A stretch of 64,000 bases of DNA from Paenibacillus sp. BK033 (GTDB lineage Bacteria; Bacillota; Bacilli; Paenibacillales; Paenibacillaceae), in NCBI RefSeq assembly GCF_004345425.1, contig NZ_SLVP01000005.1, positions 434,001 to 498,000 of the forward strand, given 5' to 3'. Shown here in pieces: positions 26,101-34,807 of this stretch. Position numbers and translations under genes: made by a program. Position 1 is the stretch's first letter. Each line of letters begins with the position of its first letter. Under the pieces are notes generated by a model. It did no database searches and was not told the origin of the DNA. It saw only the letters and a list, made by a program, of their open reading frames with translations.

Positions 26101-29100
26101 CGAAGGAAATTTGGCAGTTTTACGAGGACTTTGCGGGGAAAGAGGATCACTTCCTTCCGCCGGACAACGTGCAGATCGAGCCTCCGAACGGTGTAGCGCA
26201 CCGAACTTCACCCACCAATATCGGGTTCCTGCTAACGGCAGCCATAGCCGCGAGGGAGCTTAATTTCATCACAACGCCGATGCTGGTGGAACGGCTCGAG
26301 CGTACGGTCGGCGTGATTGAGCGGATGGAGAAGTGGAACGGACATTTGTACAATTGGTACGACACCTCGACGCTGGAGCTGCTTCGACCTGCCTATGTCT
26401 CCACGGTCGACTCGGGTAATTTCGTGGCCAGCCTGATGACGGTCAAGCAGGGGCTGCTTCGCTGGCTTCAAGAGGACGGGTGGGGCAAAGGTTCCCGGCA
26501 GCGGGGGCAAGCTCGATTAGCAGCAGCCGCCTACAGCACGGAATTTGCCATCGAACTGGATCGTATCCATCCGGAGGAAATCTACGACGCGCGGCAAGAA
26601 GACCGGCATGCCAAGCAAGATGAGCAGCCGCACGAGACAACGGCTTGGATAGGCCAAGGATATGAGCTTGTCGACCGCTTGGAACGGTTAATCGTCTCAA
26701 CGGATTTCCGACAGCTCTACGACGACAAGGCTAAGCTGTTCGTGCTTGGTTACCATGCCGATTCGGGTCAACGGGAAACGATTCTCTACGATTTGCTCGC
26801 ATCGGAGGCCAGGCAAACGAGCTTCGTAGCCATCGCGCTCGGTCAAATCTCGGTCTCCCACTGGCTGGCGCTTGGCCGCACGGCCAAGAAGCAGGGTGGC
26901 CAAGCGACGCTGATCTCCTGGTCCGGCACGATGTTTGAATACATGATGCCTTGGTTGATTATGCGAACGTATCCTGGAACGGTATGGGACAGTACTTACC
27001 GAGGCGTCGTGCAGCGGCAGATCGATTACGCCGAAGGACTCAGCGTGCCTTTCGGCATATCGGAATCAGGCTATTACGCGTTCGACTATCAGCTGAATTA
27101 TCAATACCGCGCCTTTGGCGTGCCTGGGCTAGGTTTCAAGCGCGGGCTCGAGGAAGACACGGTCGTAGCGCCATACGCCACGATCATGGCGCTTCCGTTC
27201 GCGCTGCGCGAAGGCTTGCGAAATTTGAAGCGCTTGGATCAGCTCGGCATGCGGGGACAATACGGCTATTACGAGGCGATCGACTTCACCGCCCGCCGTA
27301 TGCCGCAGGGAGAATCTTACAAGATTATCCGCAGCTTCATGGCGCATCACCAAGGCATGAGCCTGCTTACGCTGGTCAACATGCTTGTCCCGTCCTGCAT
27401 GATCGATTATTTTCATGCCGATAAACGCGTTCAGGCAGCCGAGTTGCTGCTGATCGAGCGGATCCCGCCCAAGTCGGCCCTCCTCAATCGGGAGCTGCCG
27501 GGAAGATCGAGAAGCGGCGGCGAGACCAAGCTGCCGCAGAATGACACGCTGCGCGAATTCTCGGAAGTGCCGGCGCCTTTACCCGAGGCGAACGTACACG
27601 GGAACGGTTCGATAACGACAGTCCTGACGGAAACCGGCAGCGGCTTCATCCGGTATAACGGGCTGGATCTGACGCGCTGGCGGGAAGATCCGGTGATGGC
27701 TCCTTGGGGAAGCTTCATCTATGTTCGGGACGTGGAGAAGAATGTCTGCTGGTCCCCGTCTTATCTGCCATGCCGCAAGAAAGCGGATCAATCGAGCGTG
27801 CAGTTTAGGAAGGAGCGGACGACGTTCCTACGGGAGGATGACGGGCTATTGACCAAGCTGGAAGTGACCGTATCGACCGAGCATAATGCGGAGCTGCGCC
27901 GGCTGACGTTGACCAACGCGACGCAGGAGGCCCGAATTATCGAAGTAACGACGTATATGGAGCTGGCCATGGCGAGGCACGACGCGGACAAGGCTCATCC
28001 TTCCTTCACCAAGCTTTTCGTCGAAACGGAGTTCGCTTCGGAAGCGCAGTGCCTGCTGGCCCGCAAACGCCCGCGCAATGATGACGAGGCGCCGTTATGG
28101 GCATTCCACACGCTGCAAGTTGACGAGGAACATGGAGGAATTGAATTCGAAACCGACCGCGCGGCCTTCATTGGCAGAGGGCTTACGCTTGCCAATCCGC
28201 GCGGACTAACCGCTCGGCTTGCAGGCACCTTCGGTGCTGTCGCCGATCCGGCGTTTATCATGCGCAGGCGAGTGCATATAGCACCCGGCAGGCAGATCAG
28301 CCTGACAGCCGTAACCGGCGCCGCCGAGAGCAAGGAGCAGGCGCTAGTAATCGTTTCGCAGCTTTCGTCGGCCCCACAGGCAGAACGTTCATTCCAAATG
28401 GCTTGGACACGAAGCCAAATCGATCTGCAGCATTTCCACATGAGCGAACAGGATGCGTCCGCTTACCAGCTGCTGGCCGGAAGAGTCCTGTTCGCATCGC
28501 CGCTCCGGCCAGAGCAGGAGGAAAGCATCGCCGAGAATAAGAAAGGGCAGCCGGGTCTATGGGCGCATGGCGTCTCCGGAGACAGACCGATCGTATTGGC
28601 GAGCATCGCCGAAACGTCGAGCCTGCCGTTCATGAATAAACTCCTAATCGGCTACGAATATTTGCGCCGGAAAGGATTGAGCTTCGATCTCGTCATCTGG
28701 AACGAGTCCCCAGGCGGCTATCAGCAGGAGCTCCGCGATGCGCTGCAACGGATGATCGAGCTGAACGTGCATAATCCAAACAATGGCGCAGGCGTGCATA
28801 TCGTCGCGGCATCCGAGCAATCCCACGAGGACAAGGTTCTGTTGTTCGCCGCTGCGCGGCTGCTGCTGCATGCCGGAGGACCAAGCCTGAGAGCCCAGCT
28901 CCAACCTCGTGATTTCGCACGCGCCGGGCAAGTTCCCGAACTGGCGCCCGTTGCGACGCCAGACCTCTATTCCGACAGCCCTTCGCGCACCGAGAGCGAG
29001 GGTCTGTTCTTCAACGGGTATGGAGGTTTCTCGGCGGATGGCGGCGAGTACCGGATCGTGCTGCGCAATGGGCAGCATCTGCCCGCGCCGTGGATCAACG

Positions 29101-31436
29101 TGATTGCGAACGAGAAATTCGGCTTCCTGGCCTCGGAGCTGTACACCGGCCAAACCTGGTGGAGCAACAGCAGGGAATGCAAACTGACGCCATGGTCCAA
29201 TGATCCCGCCCTGGATCCGCCTGGCGAAGCTGTGTATATACGGGATGAATGGAGCGGCGAATACTGGGGCATGACGCCATCCCGAAAGCTGGAGTCGAAA
29301 GCGGTGTATACGGTATCGCATGGACAAGGCTATTCGCGCTACGAGCACGAGAGTCACGGTCTGCGGCATGAGATGACGGTGTTTGTCCCTCTACAGGATC
29401 CCGTTAAGATCATCAGGCTCCGCTTGAGTAATGATACAAGCGAAGCTCGGAAGTTATCCGTGACGTACTACGCCGAGTGGGTGATCGGAGTGAATCGCGA
29501 GGATAACGCCTCCAACATCGTCACGGAATGGGATCCTAAGCATCATATCCTGCTTGCGCGGAACAGCTATCAGGACACGTTCCGCAACGCGACACCGTTC
29601 CTTGCCATGCATCCGCGGACATCAGAGCCGAGCCAGTCTTGGACGGGAAGCCGGCTTTCGTTTATCGGGAGGGAAGGCGACTACGAAAATCCTGCAGCAA
29701 TGCGCAATGCCCATCTTTCGGGGGAGACGGGACCGGTGCATGATGCCTGCGGAGCGGTTCAAGGCATCGTATCGCTCGAACCCGGCGAGGAAGGCGTCGT
29801 CTATATCTTGCTTGGCTGCGGCGATTCCCGCGAATCCGCGGCTCAGCTTGCCCAACAGTACGGTGTAGCGGACGCATGCGAACAGGCTTATCAGGATGCG
29901 CGAGACTTCTGGAAAGACGTGAACGGCACAATCCAAGTTGATACGCCTTCGGCCGAAATGGATATTATGCTGAACAACTGGCTGCTCTATCAATCGCTGG
30001 CTTGCCGGATGTGGGCGCGTACGGCATTCTATCAGGCGGGAGGGGCCTTCGGGTTCCGCGATCAGCTTCAGGATTCCTTATCCATGCTTCACGCCCGCCC
30101 GGAAATGACGAGGGCGCAGATCATTCGACATGCCTCGCATCAGTACCGCGAAGGGGACGTGCAGCATTGGTGGCACGAAGAAACGCACCGCGGTATCCGT
30201 ACGAGATTTTCGGACGATCTGCTCTGGCTGCCGTATGCAGTTGTCCGTTATCTGGAGCATACGGAGGATGAAAGCATACTAACGGAAATAGCCCCCTTCC
30301 TGCAGAGTGAGCTGCTAAAGGAGGACGAGCACGAACGTTACGAGGAGACGGTTGTGTCGGAGGAGAACGGTACGATACTCGAACACTGCTTCCGCGCGAT
30401 TGATCGGGCGCTTCGCTTCGGCGAACACGGGCTGCCGCTCATGGGCATCGGTGATTGGAATGACGGAATGAGCAATATCGGTCCTCTTGGACGCGGCGAA
30501 AGCGTATGGCTGGGCTGGTTCCTGGGCGAAGTCCTGCGCGGCATTGCCGGAATCTGCGAAAGGTATGGCGAACAGGGACGCGCGGAACGGTACTTGAACG
30601 CGCGAAGCAAGCTGGAGAAGGATATGCAGGAGGCAGCCTGGGACGGAAATTGGTACCGCCGCGCGTTCAACGACGCCGGCGAATGGCTAGGATCCGTCCG
30701 CAACGCGGAATGCCGCATCGACGCCATCGCCCAATCCTGGTCGGTCATCTCCGGCATGGCGCCGAAGGAGCGCGCGCAGCAGGCGATGCTCTCCTTCGAC
30801 CGGGAGCTGGTCAACAGGCATCTTGCCATAGCGCAAATTCTGACGCCGCCGTTTGACAAGACCAAGCCCAGCCCGGGCTATATCCAAGCCTATCCGCCAG
30901 GCATTCGGGAGAATGGGGGCCAGTATACGCATGGCGTCATCTGGAGCATTGTTGCGTGGAGCATACTCGGGGACGGGGACAAGGCGTTCGAGCTATTCCA
31001 TATGTTCAACCCCATCACCCACACAAAATCGTCGTTTGACGCCCGCACTTACGTCGGGGAGCCTTATGCCATGACGGCTGACGTCTATACGGAACACCCG
31101 CATCGCGGACATGCGGGCTGGACGTGGTACACCGGTGCTGCGGGCTGGATGTATCAAGCGGGCACTGAGTGGATTTTAGGGCTGAGGAGAAGAGGACAAA
31201 AGCTGCTGATCCAGCCTTGCATCCCAGCGGAATGGCCGGAATTTACCGTTACGTATACGTACAAGCGCACAGCCTACCGGATCACCGTCCGCAATCCGTC
31301 GGGCAAATCCGGCGGCTGTACGGCATTGCGAATCGACGGAAAAGAAGCCGATCTCAGCTTGAATCTTATTGGCGAAAGTCCGTTTATCACGCTGGAGGAC
31401 GACCAATTGGAGCACGTGATCGAACTGACTTTATAG
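23133..31436 (+). CDS. Cyclic beta-1,2-glucan synthase-like protein (GT84 / GH94)
   Basis: 2767 residues from ATG 23133, preferred for GGAGGAA just upstream; an in-frame ATG at 23034 would add 33 residues. Layout: helical N-terminus (1-400); two membrane helices (about 402-452); glycosyltransferase 84 domain (about 480-770) with TLDADTQLP (DAD at 618-620) and QKRMHRWVRGDWQL; further membrane helices (about 808-967); a glycoamylase-like/cyclisation region (about 1000-1440; GH189 in recent classification); beta-sandwich segments; and a C-terminal GH94 (alpha/alpha)6 domain (about 2270-2700) with GIGDWNDGM (D2441). This is the NdvB/ChvB plan: UDP-glucose polymerised to beta-1,2-glucan, cyclised and trimmed at the membrane. 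No exporter gene is adjacent. Confidence 0.92.
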   Translation: MPTLTEQLNERAHELALQQQIKAAAGRSGYIKKQFDADIASIRAFVALLQDEPVGCGQQAEEWLLDNAEFIEEQALNVKMHLSESSLIRLPRLRGEERLRIHALCLAYLDQVDGILDEGTLLAFLGAYQEISVLTLAETRFIPIMLKVSLIGKIAESMALVRDRREVCSQVQRLLNQIEPTSLNAETIGMALEQAGQTQPLSGPWAAHLISHLREWSGDSAAVREWLVCTYENGSDDLDRIVTYEAKLQVAYQVKAGNLITSLRSNERRNWEDLFEAISLLDRTMREDVTGIYPRLDTSSRNEILNRIANLARRLRVPESLVASHSLALAKQEYEKEPARPVRIENKVTGQEHPQEELMRQAFAAYYLFEQAGVNRLMQTLKQCSKVRNMPAKGLARSASMNYFSSLLALFVLLLVAAAAWVIDWHTLSSAGIAAVCLALLFPVSEWVMTGLNFGIERICRAKPLLRFDYSSGIAAEAATMVVIPAIWSTIQEAEELADRLEVHYLGNRDSNIHYALLGDFADAREESLASDEPLIAAVKARIDSLNRMYGDSGTTFHYYQRARQWNPGEGTFMGWERKRGKLVEFVELLRGSGDTSYKVLHGDRKVLPRIRYIITLDADTQLPIGSAQRLIGTMHLPYNRPRLNKSGTRVVEGYGVLQPRIGTSHASAMRSRLAHFWSDPGIDPYAFTVSDPYQDAFGTGIFTGKGIFDVNVFAQLLGERIPDNTVLSHDLLEGGFLRAALVSDIELIEEHPSTFLSFQKRMHRWVRGDWQLLCWLRPKLCDRHGELQPIDLSMLTRWQIIDNLRRSLLPIALFVLFALAITVLPGYPARWLGLLFLTLLLPLIRQLANMNPAGMHPKYVLSTLMLVGIEFWTLPFQTAVLLDAIFKTVYRMGISKRGMLEWTSFSQTERSQIQTKRRMILGDRGGYLLILLFAAAAVLQPSSPLMWFGLALCLFWALAPIAVRWLDQPVLKPEKPLEAADAEQLRTLAKEIWQFYEDFAGKEDHFLPPDNVQIEPPNGVAHRTSPTNIGFLLTAAIAARELNFITTPMLVERLERTVGVIERMEKWNGHLYNWYDTSTLELLRPAYVSTVDSGNFVASLMTVKQGLLRWLQEDGWGKGSRQRGQARLAAAAYSTEFAIELDRIHPEEIYDARQEDRHAKQDEQPHETTAWIGQGYELVDRLERLIVSTDFRQLYDDKAKLFVLGYHADSGQRETILYDLLASEARQTSFVAIALGQISVSHWLALGRTAKKQGGQATLISWSGTMFEYMMPWLIMRTYPGTVWDSTYRGVVQRQIDYAEGLSVPFGISESGYYAFDYQLNYQYRAFGVPGLGFKRGLEEDTVVAPYATIMALPFALREGLRNLKRLDQLGMRGQYGYYEAIDFTARRMPQGESYKIIRSFMAHHQGMSLLTLVNMLVPSCMIDYFHADKRVQAAELLLIERIPPKSALLNRELPGRSRSGGETKLPQNDTLREFSEVPAPLPEANVHGNGSITTVLTETGSGFIRYNGLDLTRWREDPVMAPWGSFIYVRDVEKNVCWSPSYLPCRKKADQSSVQFRKERTTFLREDDGLLTKLEVTVSTEHNAELRRLTLTNATQEARIIEVTTYMELAMARHDADKAHPSFTKLFVETEFASEAQCLLARKRPRNDDEAPLWAFHTLQVDEEHGGIEFETDRAAFIGRGLTLANPRGLTARLAGTFGAVADPAFIMRRRVHIAPGRQISLTAVTGAAESKEQALVIVSQLSSAPQAERSFQMAWTRSQIDLQHFHMSEQDASAYQLLAGRVLFASPLRPEQEESIAENKKGQPGLWAHGVSGDRPIVLASIAETSSLPFMNKLLIGYEYLRRKGLSFDLVIWNESPGGYQQELRDALQRMIELNVHNPNNGAGVHIVAASEQSHEDKVLLFAAARLLLHAGGPSLRAQLQPRDFARAGQVPELAPVATPDLYSDSPSRTESEGLFFNGYGGFSADGGEYRIVLRNGQHLPAPWINVIANEKFGFLASELYTGQTWWSNSRECKLTPWSNDPALDPPGEAVYIRDEWSGEYWGMTPSRKLESKAVYTVSHGQGYSRYEHESHGLRHEMTVFVPLQDPVKIIRLRLSNDTSEARKLSVTYYAEWVIGVNREDNASNIVTEWDPKHHILLARNSYQDTFRNATPFLAMHPRTSEPSQSWTGSRLSFIGREGDYENPAAMRNAHLSGETGPVHDACGAVQGIVSLEPGEEGVVYILLGCGDSRESAAQLAQQYGVADACEQAYQDARDFWKDVNGTIQVDTPSAEMDIMLNNWLLYQSLACRMWARTAFYQAGGAFGFRDQLQDSLSMLHARPEMTRAQIIRHASHQYREGDVQHWWHEETHRGIRTRFSDDLLWLPYAVVRYLEHTEDESILTEIAPFLQSELLKEDEHERYEETVVSEENGTILEHCFRAIDRALRFGEHGLPLMGIGDWNDGMSNIGPLGRGESVWLGWFLGEVLRGIAGICERYGEQGRAERYLNARSKLEKDMQEAAWDGNWYRRAFNDAGEWLGSVRNAECRIDAIAQSWSVISGMAPKERAQQAMLSFDRELVNRHLAIAQILTPPFDKTKPSPGYIQAYPPGIRENGGQYTHGVIWSIVAWSILGDGDKAFELFHMFNPITHTKSSFDARTYVGEPYAMTADVYTEHPHRGHAGWTWYTGAAGWMYQAGTEWILGLRRRGQKLLIQPCIPAEWPEFTVTYTYKRTAYRITVRNPSGKSGGCTALRIDGKEADLSLNLIGESPFITLEDDQLEHVIELTL

Positions 31437-31490
31437 CTCGCTTGCAGGGAACATGAAAAATGCCTGCACCACAACGAACGATGTAACGAA

Positions 31491-31516
31491 GGGGCCGCAA
31501 ACTTGCGGCCCTTTTT
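31491..31516 (+). terminator. Intrinsic terminator
   Basis: GGGCCGCA pairs with TGCGGCCC around a 4-base loop, followed by five T. Confidence 0.92.
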
Positions 31517-31591
31517 GTATATCCGGGCGATCTTGACGCATTACAGCACATAAGTGTCTCAAAATGAACTCTAAACTGTACTTTTACTCCC

Positions 31592-31620
31592 TTTACACCG
31601 AATTATTGATCTGCTAGTAT
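31592..31620 (+). promoter_or_regulatory. Sigma-A promoter of the biotin operon
   Basis: TTTACA (31592-31597), 17 bases, TAGTAT (31615-31620). The predicted transcription start lies at the left arm of the BirA operator. Confidence 0.75.
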
Positions 31621-31623
31621 AAC

Positions 31624-31663
31624 TAATTGTTAACCTTCTTACTAGTAGTTAGGTTAACAATTA
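31624..31663. promoter_or_regulatory. BirA operator
   Basis: TAATTGTTAACC, 16 bases, GGTTAACAATTA: a perfect 12-base inverted repeat with the classic BirA spacing. Biotinyl-BirA would shut off the operon here. Confidence 0.95.
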
Positions 31664-31684
31664 AAAATAAAGTTGGTGAACACA

Positions 31685-33037
31685 ATGCTATCAGATTACG
31701 AAAGACTTGCTCATCTAAACAAGGATTTTTTGTGGAATCCTTTTACTCAGATGAAAGATTACCTATCCTCTGACCCTCTTATCATTGAACGCGGCGAAGG
31801 AATCAGACTGTACGACGTGCAAGGACGTGCTTATTATGACGGGTTCTCATCCGTCTGGCTTAATGTACATGGCCATAACGTGCCGGAGTTAAATCAGGCG
31901 ATTACGGATCAGTTAAGCCGGGTTGCTCATTCAACCTTGCTCGGAATGGCTAATAGACCCGCAATAGAACTGGCAGAGAAGCTGGCGGGTATAACGCCGA
32001 AAGGTTTAAATAAAGTTTTTTACTCTGATTCCGGAGCAACCGGAGTTGAGATCGCAATAAAAATGGCGTTTCAATACTGGCAGAATAAAGGAGTTAAAAA
32101 TAAAAAGGCTTTCATCACAATGAATCAGGCGTACCACGGGGATACGATCGGGGCTGTGAGCGTCGGCGCGATTCCGCTCTATCACGAAGTTTTCCGTCCT
32201 ATGTTATTCCCTTCGCATATCATTCCCTATCCTTACGCTTATCGCTGCGAAGGCGGCGAGAAGATGGCATTGGAAGCAACGTTAACCACCCTTCGCAATC
32301 TGCTGGAGACACGCGCGGAAGAAATTGCGGCGCTTATCGTGGAGCCGATCGTTCAAGGTGCCGGCGGCATCGTTACGATGCCGCCAAGCTGTCTGCGCGA
32401 GATGGCTGCGTTGTGCCGAAAGCATGACGTGCTGTTGATAGCCGACGAGGTGGCAACCGGATTTGGCCGGACAGGCGCTATGTTTGCTTGTGAATTGGAA
32501 GATGTAAGTCCGGATTTGATGGTAATCGGAAAAGGACTTACCGGAGGCTATTTGCCAGTGGCAGCGACGCTTGCAACGGATGAAGTCTATCAAGCCTTTT
32601 ACGCCGACTATGAAGAGCAAAAGACTTTTTTCCATGGGCATTCCTTCACGGGCAACCCGCTTGGCTGCGCCGTTGCTTTGGCTAGCTTAAAGCTTATGGA
32701 AGAGAACAAGATGATTGAAGGGATAGGAGCAAAGGCAGCATTTGTCGAGCAAAAATTCGCAAAGCTCAAGGACCGGCCGCATGTCGGGGATATTCGGCAA
32801 AAGGGGCTGATGGTAGGCATTGAACTCGTCCGAAACAAGGCTTCACGCGAGCCCTATGAGTGGAAGGAAAGAATAGGCGTTCGCGCTGCCGAGCGGGCCA
32901 GGGAGCTTGGGATGCTGACAAGGCCGCTTGGCAATGTGATGGTCTTTATACCTCCGCTTGCCAGTACGGAAACCGAGCTGGATGCGATGACCGATATTTT
33001 GGCGAAATCCATTATTGACGTCACAGAAGGTGGTTAA
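31685..33037 (+). CDS. bioA: Adenosylmethionine-8-amino-7-oxononanoate aminotransferase
   Basis: 450 residues from ATG 31685, just after the BirA operator. Class III aminotransferase (fold type I PLP enzyme): WNPFTQMKDY at the N-terminus is typical of BioA, LIADEVATGFGRTG holds the PLP-contacting Asp, and the Schiff-base Lys is in GKGLTGGYLP (about 282). It converts KAPA to DAPA using an amino donor (SAM in most, lysine in the Bacillus subtilis type; not distinguishable here). First gene of bioADBFHC; the bioD ATG follows within 5 bases. Confidence 0.94.
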   Translation: MLSDYERLAHLNKDFLWNPFTQMKDYLSSDPLIIERGEGIRLYDVQGRAYYDGFSSVWLNVHGHNVPELNQAITDQLSRVAHSTLLGMANRPAIELAEKLAGITPKGLNKVFYSDSGATGVEIAIKMAFQYWQNKGVKNKKAFITMNQAYHGDTIGAVSVGAIPLYHEVFRPMLFPSHIIPYPYAYRCEGGEKMALEATLTTLRNLLETRAEEIAALIVEPIVQGAGGIVTMPPSCLREMAALCRKHDVLLIADEVATGFGRTGAMFACELEDVSPDLMVIGKGLTGGYLPVAATLATDEVYQAFYADYEEQKTFFHGHSFTGNPLGCAVALASLKLMEENKMIEGIGAKAAFVEQKFAKLKDRPHVGDIRQKGLMVGIELVRNKASREPYEWKERIGVRAAERARELGMLTRPLGNVMVFIPPLASTETELDAMTDILAKSIIDVTEGG

Positions 33038-33041
33038 ACGG

Positions 33042-33791
33042 ATGAACAAAGCTATTGCTAAAAGAGCTCTATCCGGTTTATTCGTGACGGGCACGGATAC
33101 CGGAGTCGGAAAAACAATCGTAACGGCTGCTATTGCCGCAACGCTTCGTGCCGAAGGGCTGAACGTTGGGGTATGGAAGCCCGTGCAATCCGGTGAAAGG
33201 ATCGGCAGCGGAATGACCGATGCCGAAAGACTATTGCGTCTTGCGGGGATTGAGGAACGACCTGAAGTCGTTGCTCCTTATTCATTCGAAGCCCCGCTAA
33301 CTCCGATGCTCGCTGCCAGGCAGTCTGGAGTAACGCTCACGTTAAGAGAGCTTATCGCCGCGGGAGAACCGCTCTTTCATCGTTATCAAGCTTTAATCGT
33401 GGAAGGTGCCGGCGGCGCAGCGGTACCGCTCACCGAAGATGCCTTCGTGGCAGATTTCATTGCGCAGCTCCGAATACCGGCGTTGATCGTAGCCCGATCT
33501 GGACTTGGTACGATTAACCACACGCTTTTAACCGTTTCCTATCTTCAGCAGCTCGGAATTCATATCATTGGCGTCATTATGAACGATATCGAGAACACCG
33601 AGATGATTAATGATCCAAGCATTGAAACTAACGCAGTGCTTATTGAAAGGTACAGCGGACTTAAGGTCCTGGGGAAATTGCCCCGTTTGCATCATGCAGT
33701 GAAGCCGGAAGCGTTGATACCTATTTTTCAAGAAAGTGTTGAGCTCGCGCCTATCAGAGACGCAATAGCATTCCAATGCATGGAAGGATGA
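33042..33791 (+). CDS. bioD: Dethiobiotin synthetase
   Basis: 249 residues from ATG 33042 (AGAAGGTGG upstream, overlapping the end of bioA). The P-loop is FVTGTDTGVGKT (about 11-22), WKPVQSG is the DAPA-binding strand, and VEGAGGAAVPL is the conserved second loop. It closes the ureido ring of dethiobiotin with ATP and CO2. Cytosolic. Confidence 0.95.
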   Translation: MNKAIAKRALSGLFVTGTDTGVGKTIVTAAIAATLRAEGLNVGVWKPVQSGERIGSGMTDAERLLRLAGIEERPEVVAPYSFEAPLTPMLAARQSGVTLTLRELIAAGEPLFHRYQALIVEGAGGAAVPLTEDAFVADFIAQLRIPALIVARSGLGTINHTLLTVSYLQQLGIHIIGVIMNDIENTEMINDPSIETNAVLIERYSGLKVLGKLPRLHHAVKPEALIPIFQESVELAPIRDAIAFQCMEG

Positions 33792-33796
33792 TTGAG

Positions 33797-34795
33797 ATGG
33801 ACAACATTTTGGCAACTACGAAGTGGCAAGTTCTTGCCTCCAAAGCGCTTAACGGTGAGCTCCTGACTAGAGAGGAGGGGCTCTCCATACTCGATGCCGA
33901 CGATGAGGAAGTGCTTCAGATCATGGATGCCGCATTTAAGGTCAGAAGACATTTTTACGGAAAAAAAGTGAAGCTGAACATGATCATTAACGCTAAAAGC
34001 GGCCTTTGCCCCGAGGACTGCGGCTATTGTTCGCAATCGATTGTGTCGACGGCGCCCGTCCGTAAATATACGATGCTCGATAAAGAAACGCTGCTTGCCG
34101 GTGCAAGGGAGGCTATGGCTCGCAAGGCCGGGACCTATTGCATCGTAGCAGCCGGGAGAGGACCAACGGAAAAGGAGCTTAACCAAGTCGTTGACGCCGT
34201 TCAAGAAATTCGGGCGACGCTGCCGCTGAAAATTTGCGCATGCCTGGGCATTCTCAAAGATGATCAAGCCAAACGGCTTGCCGAGGCCGGTGTTCATCGT
34301 TACAACCATAACCTCAATACAAGCAAAGCCAACTACCCTTCAATCACCACAACCCATACTTATGATCAGCGTGTCGAAACCGTTGAGAAGGTAAAAACAT
34401 ACGGTATGTCGCCTTGCTCCGGCGTTATTGTCGGCATGGGCGAGACGAACCAGGAAATCGTTGAAATGGCTTTTGCGCTACGTGAGCTCGGCGCGGATTC
34501 GATCCCGATCAATTTCTTAAACGCCATACCGGGGACTCCTCTGGAGCATGCAGGCCGCACCTCCTCGATGAAAGCTTTAAAGGTATTAGCCTTATTCCGA
34601 TTGATTTGTCCATCCAAAGAGATCCGGGTAGCAGGCGGCCGCGAGGTAAATTTACGAACCTTGCAGCCTTTGTCGTTGTACGCCGCAAATTCCTTGTTTG
34701 TTGGCGACTATTTAACGACGGCTGGCCAAGAAGTGTCGGCCGATCACCAAATCATTGAAGATTTGGGCTTCGAAATCGAGTTGAACGCACTGTAA
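33797..34795 (+). CDS. bioB: Biotin synthase
   Basis: 332 residues from ATG 33797 (GGAAGG upstream). The radical-SAM cluster motif CPEDCGYC gives C71, C75 and C78; the YNHNLNTS and second-cluster Cys/Arg residues typical of BioB follow. It inserts sulfur into dethiobiotin. Starts 5 bases after the bioD stop. Confidence 0.96.
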   Translation: MDNILATTKWQVLASKALNGELLTREEGLSILDADDEEVLQIMDAAFKVRRHFYGKKVKLNMIINAKSGLCPEDCGYCSQSIVSTAPVRKYTMLDKETLLAGAREAMARKAGTYCIVAAGRGPTEKELNQVVDAVQEIRATLPLKICACLGILKDDQAKRLAEAGVHRYNHNLNTSKANYPSITTTHTYDQRVETVEKVKTYGMSPCSGVIVGMGETNQEIVEMAFALRELGADSIPINFLNAIPGTPLEHAGRTSSMKALKVLALFRLICPSKEIRVAGGREVNLRTLQPLSLYAANSLFVGDYLTTAGQEVSADHQIIEDLGFEIELNAL

Positions 34796-34807
34796 GGCGG
34801 TGACACC

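Noticed and set aside
25755..26201. Antisense frames inside the glucan synthase gene
   Set aside because: No ribosome sites and no recognisable domains; the sense protein is continuous.
31437..31684. T-box or riboswitch before the biotin operon
   Set aside because: The leader is short and fully explained by terminator, promoter and BirA operator.
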